A stretch of DNA of 64,000 nucleotides from Streptomyces cellulosae (GTDB taxonomy: Bacteria > Actinomycetota > Actinomycetes > Streptomycetales > Streptomycetaceae): positions 244,096 through 308,095 of the forward strand of contig BNBH01000006.1 in assembly GCA_014655195.1 (NCBI GenBank), given 5' to 3'. The notes below the pieces were generated by a model. The model saw only the letters and a list, made by a program, of their open reading frames with translations. It was not told where the DNA came from and did not search any database. Positions 48,740-58,285 of the stretch are shown piece after piece. A program made the position numbers and the translations under genes. The stretch's first letter is position 1; the number at the start of each line of letters is the position of its first letter.

Positions 48740-49492
48740 TCAGATGCCGACGGTGAAGCCGGCGGACCAGGACTGCATCTGGCTGATCAGGTAGCTCCAC
48801 ACGCCGGTGACCATGAGCAGGCCGGTGGCGATCATCATGGAGCCGCCGATGCGCATCACCCACTGGTAGTGGGACTTGACCCAGGCGAAGACGCCCAGCG
48901 CCTTGCGGAAGGCCAGGCCGGCGGCCAGGAAGGGCAGGCCCAGGCCCGCGCAGTAGGCGACGGTGAGCACCGCCCCGCGGCCGGCGCTGGCTTCGGTGAA
49001 GGCCAGTGCCTGGACGGCGGCCAGGGTGGGGCCGATGCACGGGGTCCAGCCCAGTCCGAACAGCACGCCCAGCATCGGGGCGCCGGCCAGGCCGGCCGCC
49101 GGTCGGCAGTGCAGCCGCCACTCCCGGCTCATGCCGGGCAGGACACCCATGAAGGACAGGCCCATCACGATGGTCGCGCCGCCCAGGACACGGATGAGCA
49201 GGTCCTGGTATTCGAGCAGGGTGTTGCCCGCGTACCCGAACGCGGCGCCGAAGGAGACGAACACGGCCGTGAATCCGGCGAGGAACAGCAGTGTGCCGGC
49301 CAGGATGCGCCCGCGTCGTGCCTCGGCCAGGTCCGCCCCGCTCATCCCGGTGATGTAGGACAGGTAGCCGGGGACCAGCGGCAGCACACAGGGGGAGAAG
49401 AAGGAGACGGCTCCGGCCAGCGCCGCGATCGGCAGCGCCAGCAGCACCGAGCCGGTCAGCACCGTGGTTTCCAGTCCCGCGGCCATCACCAT
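48740..49492 (-). CDS. ccdA: CcdA-type thiol transporter
   Basis: A 250-residue membrane protein with six helices and the two CcdA cysteine motifs, [12 protein letters not shown] and [13 protein letters not shown]. It moves reducing equivalents from thioredoxin across the membrane to the cytochrome c or thiol pathway. It is adjacent to the TlpA gene (3-bp gap), its usual partner. Confidence 0.9.
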   Translation of the reverse strand: MVMAAGLETTVLTGSVLLALPIAALAGAVSFFSPCVLPLVPGYLSYITGMSGADLAEARRGRILAGTLLFLAGFTAVFVSFGAAFGYAGNTLLEYQDLLIRVLGGATIVMGLSFMGVLPGMSREWRLHCRPAAGLAGAPMLGVLFGLGWTPCIGPTLAAVQALAFTEASAGRGAVLTVAYCAGLGLPFLAAGLAFRKALGVFAWVKSHYQWVMRIGGSMMIATGLLMVTGVWSYLISQMQSWSAGFTVGI

Positions 49493-49495
49493 GGC

Positions 49496-50098
49496 TCAGC
49501 CCTCCTTCAGCAGCGGGTCGATCAGCTTGCGCAGCTCTGTCTCACTCAGCGCCTTCAGCGCGCGGCCGGCGATACGGCCCTGGGCATCGATGACGACCGT
49601 GCTGGGGATCGCGGAGGGCGAGATGGTCCCCTTGAACTTCAGCAGCTGCCGCCCGGCCGGATCCCACAGGCTGGGGTAGGTGATGCCGAAGTTCTTCTCG
49701 AAGTTCAGGGCGTTGGTCTTCGTGGCGTCCCGGGTGTTGATGCCCAGGAACGCGACGCCTTGGTCGCGGGTGTCCTCGAAGACCTTCTGCAGGTGTGGTG
49801 CCTCGGCCCGGCACGGCGCGCACCATGAGCCCCACACGTTGATGACCACGATCTTGCCGCCGTAGTCGGCCAGCGCGGTCTGCTCACCGGTGAGCGTCTC
49901 GCCCCGCAGATCGGGTGCGGCCTGCCGGTCGGCGGCCGGGATCTGCAGCAGTTGCCGGTCGGCTGCCTTGTCCGCCGAGGACGGGGCGTCATTGCTCTGC
50001 GTGCTGCAGCCCGCGGCGGTCAGCGCGGCAATGCCGAGGGCGAGGACGGCGGCGCGGCGCGGTATCCGTGCACCAGCTTCGGCAGGAGTGGATCTCAT
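49496..50098 (-). CDS. TlpA/ResA-like thiol-disulfide lipoprotein
   Basis: A 200-residue lipoprotein: signal peptide with a lipobox-like TAAGC, then a thioredoxin-like fold with the active site GSWCAPCRAEAPHLQ and the cis-proline SPSAIPSTVVID. It reduces apocytochrome cysteines or other envelope thiols, with electrons from CcdA. Confidence 0.9.
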   Translation of the reverse strand: MRSTPAEAGARIPRRAAVLALGIAALTAAGCSTQSNDAPSSADKAADRQLLQIPAADRQAAPDLRGETLTGEQTALADYGGKIVVINVWGSWCAPCRAEAPHLQKVFEDTRDQGVAFLGINTRDATKTNALNFEKNFGITYPSLWDPAGRQLLKFKGTISPSAIPSTVVIDAQGRIAGRALKALSETELRKLIDPLLKEG

Positions 50099-50140
50099 CG
50101 ATACGTCGACCTTCGGTGTGACGGGAGCCGGAAGAAGGGG

Positions 50141-50785
50141 TCAAACGAGCGTGGTCCAGTACAGCCAGAACCGCTGCAGGATCAGCACGGCGATGATCAG
50201 GTACCAGGCGGTGAGCACCACGCCGTGATAGCCGGCCACCGCTCTCGCCGACCGGCGCACCCCGTCGGGCACGGGCAGATAGCCGCGGGTGAGGATGTGC
50301 ACGGTGGTGTACCAGAAGACGGGGATCATCACGGTCCACACGACCATGCAGTACGGGCACAGCGCGCCGATCCGGTACAGGCTCTGGAAGATCAGCCAGT
50401 GGACGAACACCACACCGAAGACGACCCCGGCCTGCAGTGTCCACCACATCCAGCGTGGCAGGACCGCCCCGGCCAGGAGTATCACCCCGAGCGTGGTGAC
50501 CACCGCGAACCCGGCGATGCCGAGCAGCGGGTTGGGGAATCCGAACACCTCCGCCTGCGGCGTGGTCATCACCGACCCGCAGCTGAGGACCGGGTTGATA
50601 CTGCACGAGGGGCTGTAGGACGGGTCCTTCAGCAGGGCGATCTTCTCCACCGTCAGCGTGAAGGCGGCCAAGAAGCCGATCGCGCCGCCGAGGGTGAGCA
50701 ACGCCGCCACCAGACGCTGCCCCACCGGCGCCACCGGCTGCGCGTCCGGGACCGGGGACTCAGTGGATGTCGCGGTCGCTGTCAC
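50141..50785 (-). CDS. Vitamin K epoxide reductase (VKOR) homologue
   Basis: A 214-residue four-to-five-helix protein with the loop cysteines SCSINPVLSCGSVM and the active-site pair LCPYCMVVWTV. Bacterial VKOR re-oxidises DsbA-like proteins with quinone. It overlaps the start of the DsbA-like gene region by 4 bp, so the pair is translated together. Confidence 0.9.
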   Translation of the reverse strand: MTATATSTESPVPDAQPVAPVGQRLVAALLTLGGAIGFLAAFTLTVEKIALLKDPSYSPSCSINPVLSCGSVMTTPQAEVFGFPNPLLGIAGFAVVTTLGVILLAGAVLPRWMWWTLQAGVVFGVVFVHWLIFQSLYRIGALCPYCMVVWTVMIPVFWYTTVHILTRGYLPVPDGVRRSARAVAGYHGVVLTAWYLIIAVLILQRFWLYWTTLV

Positions 50786-51459
50786 TTGGCCAGTTCCGCC
50801 TCAATGGCGGCCTTGAAGTCTGCCTCCGACTGGATCTGCGGCCTTTGGCCGTTGATGAAGAAGGTCGGCGTGCCCTGCACCCCGAGCGCGAGGCCGTCCT
50901 GGCGGTCCTTCTCCACCCGCTTGGCGGTGGCCGGGTCCTTCCAGTCCGCCTCGAACCTCTTCATGTCCAGCCCGAGTTCCTCAGCGAAGCCGCGGAACGT
51001 CTTCTCGTGCGAGACCTGCTGATCCCCCCAGCTTTCCTGGGTCTCGTACATCTTCTTGTACATCGCCTCCAGCTTGCCCTGCTTGGAGGCGGCTTCCACC
51101 GCCCGAGCCGCCCGCTCCGCGTTCTTGTGGCTGGGGATGGGGAAGTACCGCACCACGAACGTCACCCGGCCCTTGTACTCCTCGCGCAGCTGCTCCACCG
51201 CGGGGAAGGCCGCCCGGCACGACTCGCACTCCAGGTCCAGGAACTCCACGACCGTCACCTTGCCGTCCTTCGCCGTCGACAGCCGGTGACTGTCGGAGCG
51301 GACCAGCGCCGAAGGGGGCGCGGCCTTGCCCTGGCCGGCGTCTGCCTGGGCCGAGGCGTCAGCGGAGACATCGGGCGTGCGGTTGGCCGCCAGCAGCGCG
51401 GCGACGATAGCCATGGCAATGGCCACCAGGGCCAGGGAGATCTTCAGGTTCTTCGTCAT
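50782..51459 (-). CDS. DsbA-like membrane-anchored thiol oxidase
   Basis: A 225-residue protein with an N-terminal transmembrane anchor (LALVAIAMAIVAALLAA) and a DsbA-fold domain with the active site DLECESCRAAF and the cis-proline QGTPTFFIN. It should make disulfide bonds in exported proteins and be re-oxidised by the VKOR next to it. A 208-bp gap separates it from the ACR3 gene. Confidence 0.9.
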   Translation of the reverse strand: MTKNLKISLALVAIAMAIVAALLAANRTPDVSADASAQADAGQGKAAPPSALVRSDSHRLSTAKDGKVTVVEFLDLECESCRAAFPAVEQLREEYKGRVTFVVRYFPIPSHKNAERAARAVEAASKQGKLEAMYKKMYETQESWGDQQVSHEKTFRGFAEELGLDMKRFEADWKDPATAKRVEKDRQDGLALGVQGTPTFFINGQRPQIQSEADFKAAIEAELAK

Positions 51460-51667
51460 GGGGCCTCAACCGAACAGCGGCAGGAGTACGGGCGGACGCG
51501 CCGCACCTCGGGTGAGCCCGGTGGCCACCCAACGACGCATCGACACACTAACGGACGTTGGAATGGGCTCCGTCGCCGGGTGGTGGGCAGGAGGTCTTCC
51601 CGTCCGCTGTGTCACCCGGTCGGCGTACCGGCCTGTGCCGTGCGGGCCACGGCGACGGCGTTCGCGG

Positions 51668-52639
51668 TCAGCGGGCCGGCAGCAGCCGGGGCACTGCCCG
51701 GACGTAGATCACCATGCCGACCACTTCCACCAGGGTCTGGGTGACCACCACGGCCGCCGCGATGGCCAGCGCGTCGGGCAGGGCCAGCGCCAGCGGCAGG
51801 ACGACCAGGGAGTTGCGGGTCGCGCCGGTGAACACGATCGCCCGGCTCGCGGGCACGTCCAGGCGGAACAGGCGGGCGACGGCGAGCCCGGCGAACGCCA
51901 TCACCACCAGGAAGAGCACATAGAACGGCACCACGCGGGCCACGTCGGTGAGGCTGTCGTTCAGCTTGGGGACCTGGGAGGCGACCACCGTCAGCAAGGT
52001 GGCCGCCATCAGCGGCACCATCGTCGTGCCCATCGCGTCGGCGACCTTCTGCCCGGCCACTCGGCGGGCGGCCCAGACTTGCGTGAGCCAGGCCAGGGCC
52101 AGCGGAATGACGATCAGCAGGACGAACGCCTCGACGAACGGGCCGACGTCCACCACCTCGGCCAGGCCCGAACCCATGAACAGGAAGAGGAAGCCCGGCA
52201 GCAGCACCATCTGCGCGAGCAGCAGCAACGGCGTGGCGGCCAGCAGACGCCGACTACTGCCGCCGGCCAGCCCGCTGAAGACGATCACGTAGTCGACGCA
52301 CGGGGTCAGCAGCACCAGCAGCACGCCCAGCCGCACCGCCTGGTCGTCGGGCAGGAACGCGAACATCGCGGCCACCACCAGGGGCACCGCCACGAAGTTC
52401 GCCACGAGCGCGGCCGCCAGGAACCGGCCCGCCCGCAGCGAGCGGACCAGCTCGGCGGCGGGCACCTGCAAGAACGTCACGTACAGCAGGGCTCCCAGCA
52501 CCGGGTAGATGGCGTGCTCCAGCCCCGGCCCCGTATCAGGGGTGGCCCAGCCCACCAGGGCCCCGGATGCCATGGCCGCCACATAGACGGAGACCTGGTG
52601 GCGTTCCATGCCTGCGACCAGGCCGGATGACTGCGACAA
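51668..52639 (-). CDS. ACR3/BASS-type arsenite efflux transporter
   Basis: A 323-residue transporter with about 10 helices and the conserved cysteine motif LLTPCVDYVIVFSG seen in arsenite exporters of the bile acid:sodium symporter superfamily. The C-terminal motif FTGATRNSLVVLPLALAL fits. I chose the TTG at 52639 with AAGGAG 8 nt upstream; the ATG at 52609 lacks a site. It follows the MerR gene by 47 bp. Substrate arsenite is the family default, and the MerR link leaves other metals open. Confidence 0.75.
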   Translation of the reverse strand: MSQSSGLVAGMERHQVSVYVAAMASGALVGWATPDTGPGLEHAIYPVLGALLYVTFLQVPAAELVRSLRAGRFLAAALVANFVAVPLVVAAMFAFLPDDQAVRLGVLLVLLTPCVDYVIVFSGLAGGSSRRLLAATPLLLLAQMVLLPGFLFLFMGSGLAEVVDVGPFVEAFVLLIVIPLALAWLTQVWAARRVAGQKVADAMGTTMVPLMAATLLTVVASQVPKLNDSLTDVARVVPFYVLFLVVMAFAGLAVARLFRLDVPASRAIVFTGATRNSLVVLPLALALPDALAIAAAVVVTQTLVEVVGMVIYVRAVPRLLPAR

Positions 52640-52686
52640 CGGACGTGCTCCTTGCCAGGGGGATACGGCAGAACCAGGCGCGGCGG

Positions 52687-53430
52687 TCAGGCCGCCGGGG
52701 TGAACAGCTCGGCGAGCTCGGCAGCGGCCTCGGCAGGGGCGCGGACCTCCAGGCGCAGGACGGGGCCGTCGAGATGGAGGCGGAAGTCGAAGAACGGGCA
52801 GCACTCCTGCTCGGCGGCCAGTGCGGCGATCACTCCGGCCCGCCCGGCGGGCAGGACCAAGCGCACACCGCCCTCGAACTCCTCACGCGAGGCTCCGCCC
52901 AGGACTCGCTGCCACTGCCCGGCCCGCTCGGCGAGGCCGTCGCCGGTCAGGGAACAGGCCACCGGTGCGGTCCGCCACCGCTCGGCTCCGGCATGGGCGG
53001 CTGCCGGGGGCGTGAGCGTCACCGGCACGGCACCGGGTGCGAGGAAGGCGCACTGCGGGTCGCAGCGGCTGCTGCGGTCCGGCAGCGCGTCCAGGTGCTC
53101 AAGGGAGCGGCGCAGCGCGGCGGTGAAAGCGGTCAGCTCCGCCGTGCGGCATTCGGCGTCCGCGATCCGGGCGGCGATCCTGGGCCGCAGGTCGGCCTTC
53201 ACCTCCTTGCAGGCGCCCGACTCCCACACCCCGAGCAGCTCGGCGATCTCCTCCAGCGGCAGTCCCAGGTGCTTGGCCGGGCCGATGAACGCCAGCCGCT
53301 CGCGGGCGTCCTCGCCGTAGCGGCGGTAGCCGGCCGGGGCCCGTTCAGCGGGCAGCAGCCCGGCACTCTCGTAGAACCGCAAGGTGGTGGCCGGGACGCC
53401 GGTACGTTCGGCGAGCTGGGAGATCCGCAT
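52687..53430 (-). CDS. MerR-family metal regulator with a C-terminal ligand domain
   Basis: A 247-residue protein with an N-terminal MerR helix-turn-helix (RISQLAERTGVPATTLRFYESAGLL), a dimerisation helix with Cys (ESGACKEVKADL) and cysteines RCDPQC. A C-terminal domain ends EQECCPFFDFRLHLD. The cysteine-rich middle resembles Hg- or As-responsive MerR proteins of actinomycetes. A dyad is present in the -35/-10 spacer of its own promoter (53453-53474). Confidence 0.8.
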   Translation of the reverse strand: MRISQLAERTGVPATTLRFYESAGLLPAERAPAGYRRYGEDARERLAFIGPAKHLGLPLEEIAELLGVWESGACKEVKADLRPRIAARIADAECRTAELTAFTAALRRSLEHLDALPDRSSRCDPQCAFLAPGAVPVTLTPPAAAHAGAERWRTAPVACSLTGDGLAERAGQWQRVLGGASREEFEGGVRLVLPAGRAGVIAALAAEQECCPFFDFRLHLDGPVLRLEVRAPAEAAAELAELFTPAA

Positions 53431-53452
53431 CGTGCTCACACCTCGACGGTAA

Positions 53453-53474
53453 ACCTTCGCCCTGACTCGAAGGT
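53453..53474. promoter_or_regulatory. MerR-type promoter with dyad operator
   Basis: The inverted repeat ACCTTCG-N8-CGAAGGT lies just inside a TTGACC -35-like box on the minus strand, with a TTTACC-like -10. This is the layout MerR proteins bind. Confidence 0.6.
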
Positions 53475-53583
53475 CAAGACGGTCCGCCGCGCGGCGTCGC
53501 CTGATCCACGGCGGACAGCCCAAGCAGGTCGACACGGGCATGGCGACATACGCCGATGCCGTGCGCGTCAAGAACCAGGCCGC

Positions 53584-54201
53584 TCAAGGGGTGGTTCGCG
53601 GGCTGTGGTTGCGGGATTCTTCCCAGGCTTCGTGTCCGGATTTGGCCGCCAGGCCGGAGATGATCAGGGCGACGAGCGGGTCGGCCCACCACCAGCCGAC
53701 GGTGATGTTGAGGCCGAGACCGGCCAGCAGGCTGAGGGAGAGGTAGTTGGACAGCCAGGTCTCGTTCGCCTGGGCGGACAGCACGGGGTTGCCCAGAGCG
53801 TTCCCGGTGCGCTGCTGGGCGATGGCGACGGGCACCATCACGGCGAGGGCGACGATGTTCAGGATGATGCCGACCAGGGATTCTCCCGCCTTGTCCTGAG
53901 TGATCAGATCGCGGGCGGACTCGAAGGCCACGTAGGCGGCGAGGACGTAGAAACTGAGGGCGATCAGCCGTAGGGCGGGACGCATGCGGGCCTGGGCTCC
54001 GCCGCGCAGCTGCCAGATGACCACGGTTGCGGCGAACACCTCGATGGCGGAGTCGATACCGAAACCGACCAGGGCGATGGACTGCGCGGCCAGGCCGGCC
54101 GTGACGGCGACGGCGCCTTCGATCACGTCCCAGACGACGATGAGCCAGGCCAGGGCGAGTCCGCGGCGTACCAGGGTGTTCTCGTCGGGACGCGTGGGCA
54201 C
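53584..54201 (-). CDS. Cation diffusion facilitator-like transporter
   Basis: A 205-residue membrane protein with about five helices and the conserved GFGIDSAIEVFAATVVIWQLR and AQANETWLSNYLSLSLLAGLG motifs of the CDF family. It lacks the C-terminal cytoplasmic domain. The GTG at 54201 has GGAGG 7 nt upstream. CDF proteins export Zn, Cd or Co using protons. It is downstream of the DHA2 MFS pump. Confidence 0.75.
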   Translation of the reverse strand: MPTRPDENTLVRRGLALAWLIVVWDVIEGAVAVTAGLAAQSIALVGFGIDSAIEVFAATVVIWQLRGGAQARMRPALRLIALSFYVLAAYVAFESARDLITQDKAGESLVGIILNIVALAVMVPVAIAQQRTGNALGNPVLSAQANETWLSNYLSLSLLAGLGLNITVGWWWADPLVALIISGLAAKSGHEAWEESRNHSPRTTP

Positions 54202-54232
54202 TTCGGGGCCTCCGATGCGAAGATGGCGCGGG

Positions 54233-55825
54233 TCAGGACGACGTGTGCCCTCTGCGGCCGTTTCTGATGCCGGATGCTTCTGCGGGACGTTCGGCTGCAA
54301 CCGCTGAGCGGGCAGGAAGACGGGCGGCAATGAGGACGGCCAGAGCGGCGGAGATCGCGGCGCTGGCCATGAAGACGCCCGACATGGCCTGGGTGAAGGC
54401 GTGCGCGGCGGCTTCCGTGAGGCTGTCCCCGGGTGTACTGCCGATGCGCTGGGCTGCGTGGTAGGCGCCGGCGACGTTGTCGCGGGCGGCCTGGGCCGCC
54501 GGTTCGGGCAGGTTCTGCAGGTGCGGGTCGAGGTCGCGGGTGTAGACGGCGTTGAGGATGGTGCCGAGGATCGCGATGCTGAAGGCCGCGCCGATCTGGC
54601 GGATCGCCATGAGCAAGCCTGACCCGGCGGCGGCGCGGTGTTCGGGCAGGGTGGCCATGACGGCGTCGACGGCCGGGGCCAGGGCCAGGCCGGCGCCCAG
54701 GCCGATGACCGTGAGGCAGGTGGCGGTGAAGGCGTACGTCGAGCCGGGGGTGAGCGCCGAGTACAGGGCGAATCCGGCGGCGGCGATGGCCAGTCCCGCC
54801 ACCATGGGGATCTTCGCGCCGATCCGGGTGACGATCTTGTCGACGGCCGAGGCGGCGATCAGGATCGCCAGGACCAGCGGCACAAGTCGGATTCCGGTGC
54901 CGAAGGCGCTGTGGCCGCCGAGGATCTGCAGGTACTGGGGCACCACGAACAGGGCGCCGACCAGGGTGAAGGTGCCTGCGGTGGCGGCCAGCACGGGCCA
55001 GGTGAAGAAGGGGTTGGAGAACAGACGCAGGTCGATCAGCGGATGGGTCGTGCGGCGCTCCCAGTAGAAGAAGGCGGCCAGCAGGAGGATGCCCGCACCG
55101 ATCGCGGTGAGGACGCCGGGGTCGCTCCAGCCGTCGTCGGGGCCCTGGATGATGCCGTAGACCAGGGCGGCGGTGCCGAGCACCGAGGTGGCGATACCGG
55201 CCAGGTCCAGGGGTGGTGCGGCCCGGTCGCGGGATTCGGGCAGCAAGACGGCCGCGGCCAGGAAGGCGGCGGCGCCGACGGGGACGTTGATCAAAAAGAC
55301 GGAGCCCCACCAGAACTGCTCCAGCAGCCAGCCGCCGACGATCGGTCCGAGCGGCAGGCCGACGCCCAGCGCTCCGACCCACACCGCGATGGCGCGGCGC
55401 CGCTGCTCGGGCGGGAACAGGACCGGCAGGATGCCCAGGGACAGCGGCACGATGACGGCGGCGCCGATGCCCATGACCGCGCGGGCGGCGATGAGGGAGT
55501 CCGCGGTGCTGCTGTAGGCGGCCCAGGCGGAGGCGGCGACGAAGGCCGCGAGACCGGCCAGCAGCAGCCGTTTGCGTCCGTACCGGTCGCCGAGTCCGCC
55601 CGCCGGGAGCATCAGGGAGGCGAAGACGAGGGTGTAGGCGTTGACGATCCACTGCAGCTGGGTGGTGCTCGCGGCAAGGTCGCCGGCCAGGGTGGGCAGG
55701 GCGACGTTGAGGATCATCAGGTCCAGTCCGACGGTGAGCAGGGCGACCACCAGGGCGGCCAGCCCCGCCCACCGGCGGACCGGGGGCGGTTCAGTCGTCG
55801 GAGGATGGTTGCTTCGTCGGTTCAT
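54233..55825 (-). CDS. DHA2-type MFS multidrug exporter
   Basis: A 530-residue protein with 14 predicted helices and the MFS signature LPAGGLGDRYGRKRLLLAG. It also has motif C (GVGLPLGPIVGGWLLEQFWWGSVFLINVPVG) of drug:H+ antiporters. Its start lies 35 bp inside lspA, an unusually long overlap. It may be part of the same transcript as the P-type ATPase. Confidence 0.9.
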   Translation of the reverse strand: MNRRSNHPPTTEPPPVRRWAGLAALVVALLTVGLDLMILNVALPTLAGDLAASTTQLQWIVNAYTLVFASLMLPAGGLGDRYGRKRLLLAGLAAFVAASAWAAYSSTADSLIAARAVMGIGAAVIVPLSLGILPVLFPPEQRRRAIAVWVGALGVGLPLGPIVGGWLLEQFWWGSVFLINVPVGAAAFLAAAVLLPESRDRAAPPLDLAGIATSVLGTAALVYGIIQGPDDGWSDPGVLTAIGAGILLLAAFFYWERRTTHPLIDLRLFSNPFFTWPVLAATAGTFTLVGALFVVPQYLQILGGHSAFGTGIRLVPLVLAILIAASAVDKIVTRIGAKIPMVAGLAIAAAGFALYSALTPGSTYAFTATCLTVIGLGAGLALAPAVDAVMATLPEHRAAAGSGLLMAIRQIGAAFSIAILGTILNAVYTRDLDPHLQNLPEPAAQAARDNVAGAYHAAQRIGSTPGDSLTEAAAHAFTQAMSGVFMASAAISAALAVLIAARLPARSAVAAERPAEASGIRNGRRGHTSS

Positions 55826-56321
55826 GCTCGCTCCCGAGAAAGGACAGGACGACGATGCTGATCCCGCCGAGCACGATGAAGACGTCGGCGAGGTTGAACG
55901 TGGGCCACCAGCCCGTGTGCAGATAGTCAGTGACGACGCTGTCCCCGGCGCGGTCGATCACATTGGCGACGGCGCCGCCCAGGATCGCGGCGATCGCCAC
56001 CCGCCACGCCCGGCCGGCGGTGGGCGCGATACGCCACGCCCAGACCGCGACCGCCGTGGTGATCAGCCCGGCGACGGTGATCACGACCCCGGCCGGGGCG
56101 TCGGCGGCGAAGGAGAACGCCATACCCGGGTTGAAGGCCAGCTGGAGATTGACCGGCCACGCCTCGATCGGCGCGTCCACCAGCGCCTTCTGCGCCCATG
56201 CCTTCGCGCCCAGGTCGATGCCCGCCAGCACGCCGGCCGTCACCAGCAGCCAGATGCGGCGGCGGGCCGCCCGCCCGGCAGCGGGGGCTGCCGGACGGAC
56301 GACGGTCCCGTCGGGGGTCAC
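55791..56321 (-). CDS. lspA: Lipoprotein signal peptidase
   Basis: A 176-residue LspA with four helices and both catalytic aspartates: GGAVANVIDRAGDSVVTDYLHTGWWPTFNLADVFIVLGG. The GTG start overlaps the P-type ATPase stop (GTGA). LspA paired with a Pb/Cd/Zn-exporting ATPase recalls PbrC with PbrA in the pbr lead operon and similar actinobacterial metal islands. Confidence 0.9.
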   Translation of the reverse strand: MTPDGTVVRPAAPAAGRAARRRIWLLVTAGVLAGIDLGAKAWAQKALVDAPIEAWPVNLQLAFNPGMAFSFAADAPAGVVITVAGLITTAVAVWAWRIAPTAGRAWRVAIAAILGGAVANVIDRAGDSVVTDYLHTGWWPTFNLADVFIVLGGISIVVLSFLGSEHEPTKQPSSDD

Positions 56322-58285
56322 GCGCCGACTCCCACGGACGCCGGGGCGGCCTGCGCAGCCGGTGCGGGCGCGGCGGGCAGCGCCTTGGCCCGGCCGGCCC
56401 GTACGCCGTTGCCGATGACGACGATCTCGGCGACCTCGTGCACCGCGACCACGGCGGCCAGACCCAGGACGCCGAACAGGGCCAGCGGCATCAGGCCGAC
56501 GACGATGGCCAGCGACAGGCCCACGTTCTGCAGCATGATCCGCCGGGCACGGCGGGCGTGGTCCAGCGCCTGCGGCAGGTGCCGCAGGTCCTCACCCATC
56601 AGCGCCACATCCGCGGTCTCTATCGCCACGTCGGTGCCCATCGCGCCCATCGCGATACCGAGATCGGCGGTCGCCAGCGCCGGGGCATCGTTGACCCCGT
56701 CGCCGACCATCGCGGTGGACCCGGTGGCGCGCAGCTCACCGATGATGCGGGCCTTGTCCTCCGGGCGCAGGTCCGCGTGGACGGTGTCGATGCCGGCCTG
56801 GGCGGCCAGCGCCTTGGCGGTGCGCTCGTTGTCGCCGGTCAGCATCGCCACCGTCAGACCGCTGGCGTGCAGGCGGGAGACGACCTCGGCGGCTTCGGGG
56901 CGCAGCTCGTCGCGGACCGCGATCGCGCCGATCACGCGGCCGTCGTCCTCGATGAGGACAGCGGTGGCGCCGTCTTCCTGCATCTGCTTCACCCGGGGGG
57001 CGAGGTCGCCCGCCTCGATCCAGCCAGGACGTCCGAGTCGGACCGGACGGCCGTCGATGCGGCCGACAAGACCGGCACCGGTAACCGCGTCCACGTCCGA
57101 AGCCGATGTCACCTCACCGTCGGCCGCGGCCAGGATCGCCCGCGCAAGCGGGTGCTCACTGCGCGCTTCCAACGCGGCGGCGATCCGAAGGACCTCCGCT
57201 TCGGTCGCCGTACCGGTGGCGGCGATGTCCACCACCGCGGGCTTGTTGCGGGTCAGGGTGCCGGTCTTGTCCAGCGCCACGGTACGCACCCCGCCGAGGG
57301 CCTCCAGTGCCGCGCCGCCCTTGACCAGGACGCCGAGCTTGCTGGCCGCGCCGACCGCGGCGACCACGGTGACCGGCACGGAGATAGCCAGCGCGCACGG
57401 GGAGGCGGCGACCAGGACCACCAGGGCCCGCTCGATCCAGGTGGAGGGGTCGCCGAAGATGCTGCCGACCACCGCAATCAGTGCGGCAGCGACCATGACG
57501 CTCGGCACCATCGGCTTGGCGATCTTGTCGGCGAGGCGCTGGCTGGCGCCCTTGCGGGACTGCTCGGCCTCCACGATCTTCACGATCCGGGCCAGGGAGT
57601 TGTCCTCGGCGGTCGTGGTGACCTCGACCTCCAGCACGCCGGTGCCGTTGATCGACCCCGCGAACACCTCCGAGCCCGGCTCGGCCTCGACGGGCACCGA
57701 CTCGCCGGTGATCGCGGAGAGGTCCAGGGCGGTGCGGCCGGAGCGGATGACGCCGTCGGTGGCGATCCGCTCACCCGGCTTGACCACCATGGTGTCGCCG
57801 ATACGCAGGTCGGCGGGCGCGACGGTCTGCTCGACGCCGTCGCGCAGCACGGTGGCCTCGTCCGGCACCAGGTTCAAAAGGGCGCGCAGGCCCCGCCGGG
57901 TGCGGGCCAGGGAGTACTCCTCCAGGCCCTCGCTAATGGAGAACAGGAAGGCCAGCATGGCGGCCTCGCCGACCTCGCCGAGAATCACCGCGCCAACGGC
58001 GGCGATCGTCATCAGCGTTCCGACACCGAGCTTGCCCTTGGCCAGCCGGCGCAGCGTGGACGGTACGAACGTCCAGGCGCCGACCGCCAGCGCGAGCGCG
58101 TTGATGACAGTGACCACGGTGTCGGAGGCGCCGGACCAGCCGGCGATCAGCCCGGCCAGCAGCATCACGCCGGCCACCGCGGCGGCCCGCAGCTCACTGA
58201 CCTCCCACAGCTTCTCCGGCTCGTGCTCCTCCTCCCCCTCCGCGGTCTTCTTCTCGTCGCTGCCGCAGCCGCACGCGTCACTCAT
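56318..58285 (-). CDS. P1B-type heavy-metal-exporting ATPase (Zn/Cd/Pb type)
   Basis: A 655-residue P-type ATPase. The actuator TGES is at 193-196, the membrane metal site AASPCALAIS has Cys297, the phosphorylation site LDKTGTLT is at about 338-345, and GDGVNDAPAL is present further on. The N-terminus has only a short CGCGSDEKK and His/Glu stretch in place of a full heavy-metal domain. The SPC motif fits Zn/Cd/Pb pumps. It is coupled to the ArsR gene before it and to lspA after it. Confidence 0.9.
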   Translation of the reverse strand: MSDACGCGSDEKKTAEGEEEHEPEKLWEVSELRAAAVAGVMLLAGLIAGWSGASDTVVTVINALALAVGAWTFVPSTLRRLAKGKLGVGTLMTIAAVGAVILGEVGEAAMLAFLFSISEGLEEYSLARTRRGLRALLNLVPDEATVLRDGVEQTVAPADLRIGDTMVVKPGERIATDGVIRSGRTALDLSAITGESVPVEAEPGSEVFAGSINGTGVLEVEVTTTAEDNSLARIVKIVEAEQSRKGASQRLADKIAKPMVPSVMVAAALIAVVGSIFGDPSTWIERALVVLVAASPCALAISVPVTVVAAVGAASKLGVLVKGGAALEALGGVRTVALDKTGTLTRNKPAVVDIAATGTATEAEVLRIAAALEARSEHPLARAILAAADGEVTSASDVDAVTGAGLVGRIDGRPVRLGRPGWIEAGDLAPRVKQMQEDGATAVLIEDDGRVIGAIAVRDELRPEAAEVVSRLHASGLTVAMLTGDNERTAKALAAQAGIDTVHADLRPEDKARIIGELRATGSTAMVGDGVNDAPALATADLGIAMGAMGTDVAIETADVALMGEDLRHLPQALDHARRARRIMLQNVGLSLAIVVGLMPLALFGVLGLAAVVAVHEVAEIVVIGNGVRAGRAKALPAAPAPAAQAAPASVGVGA

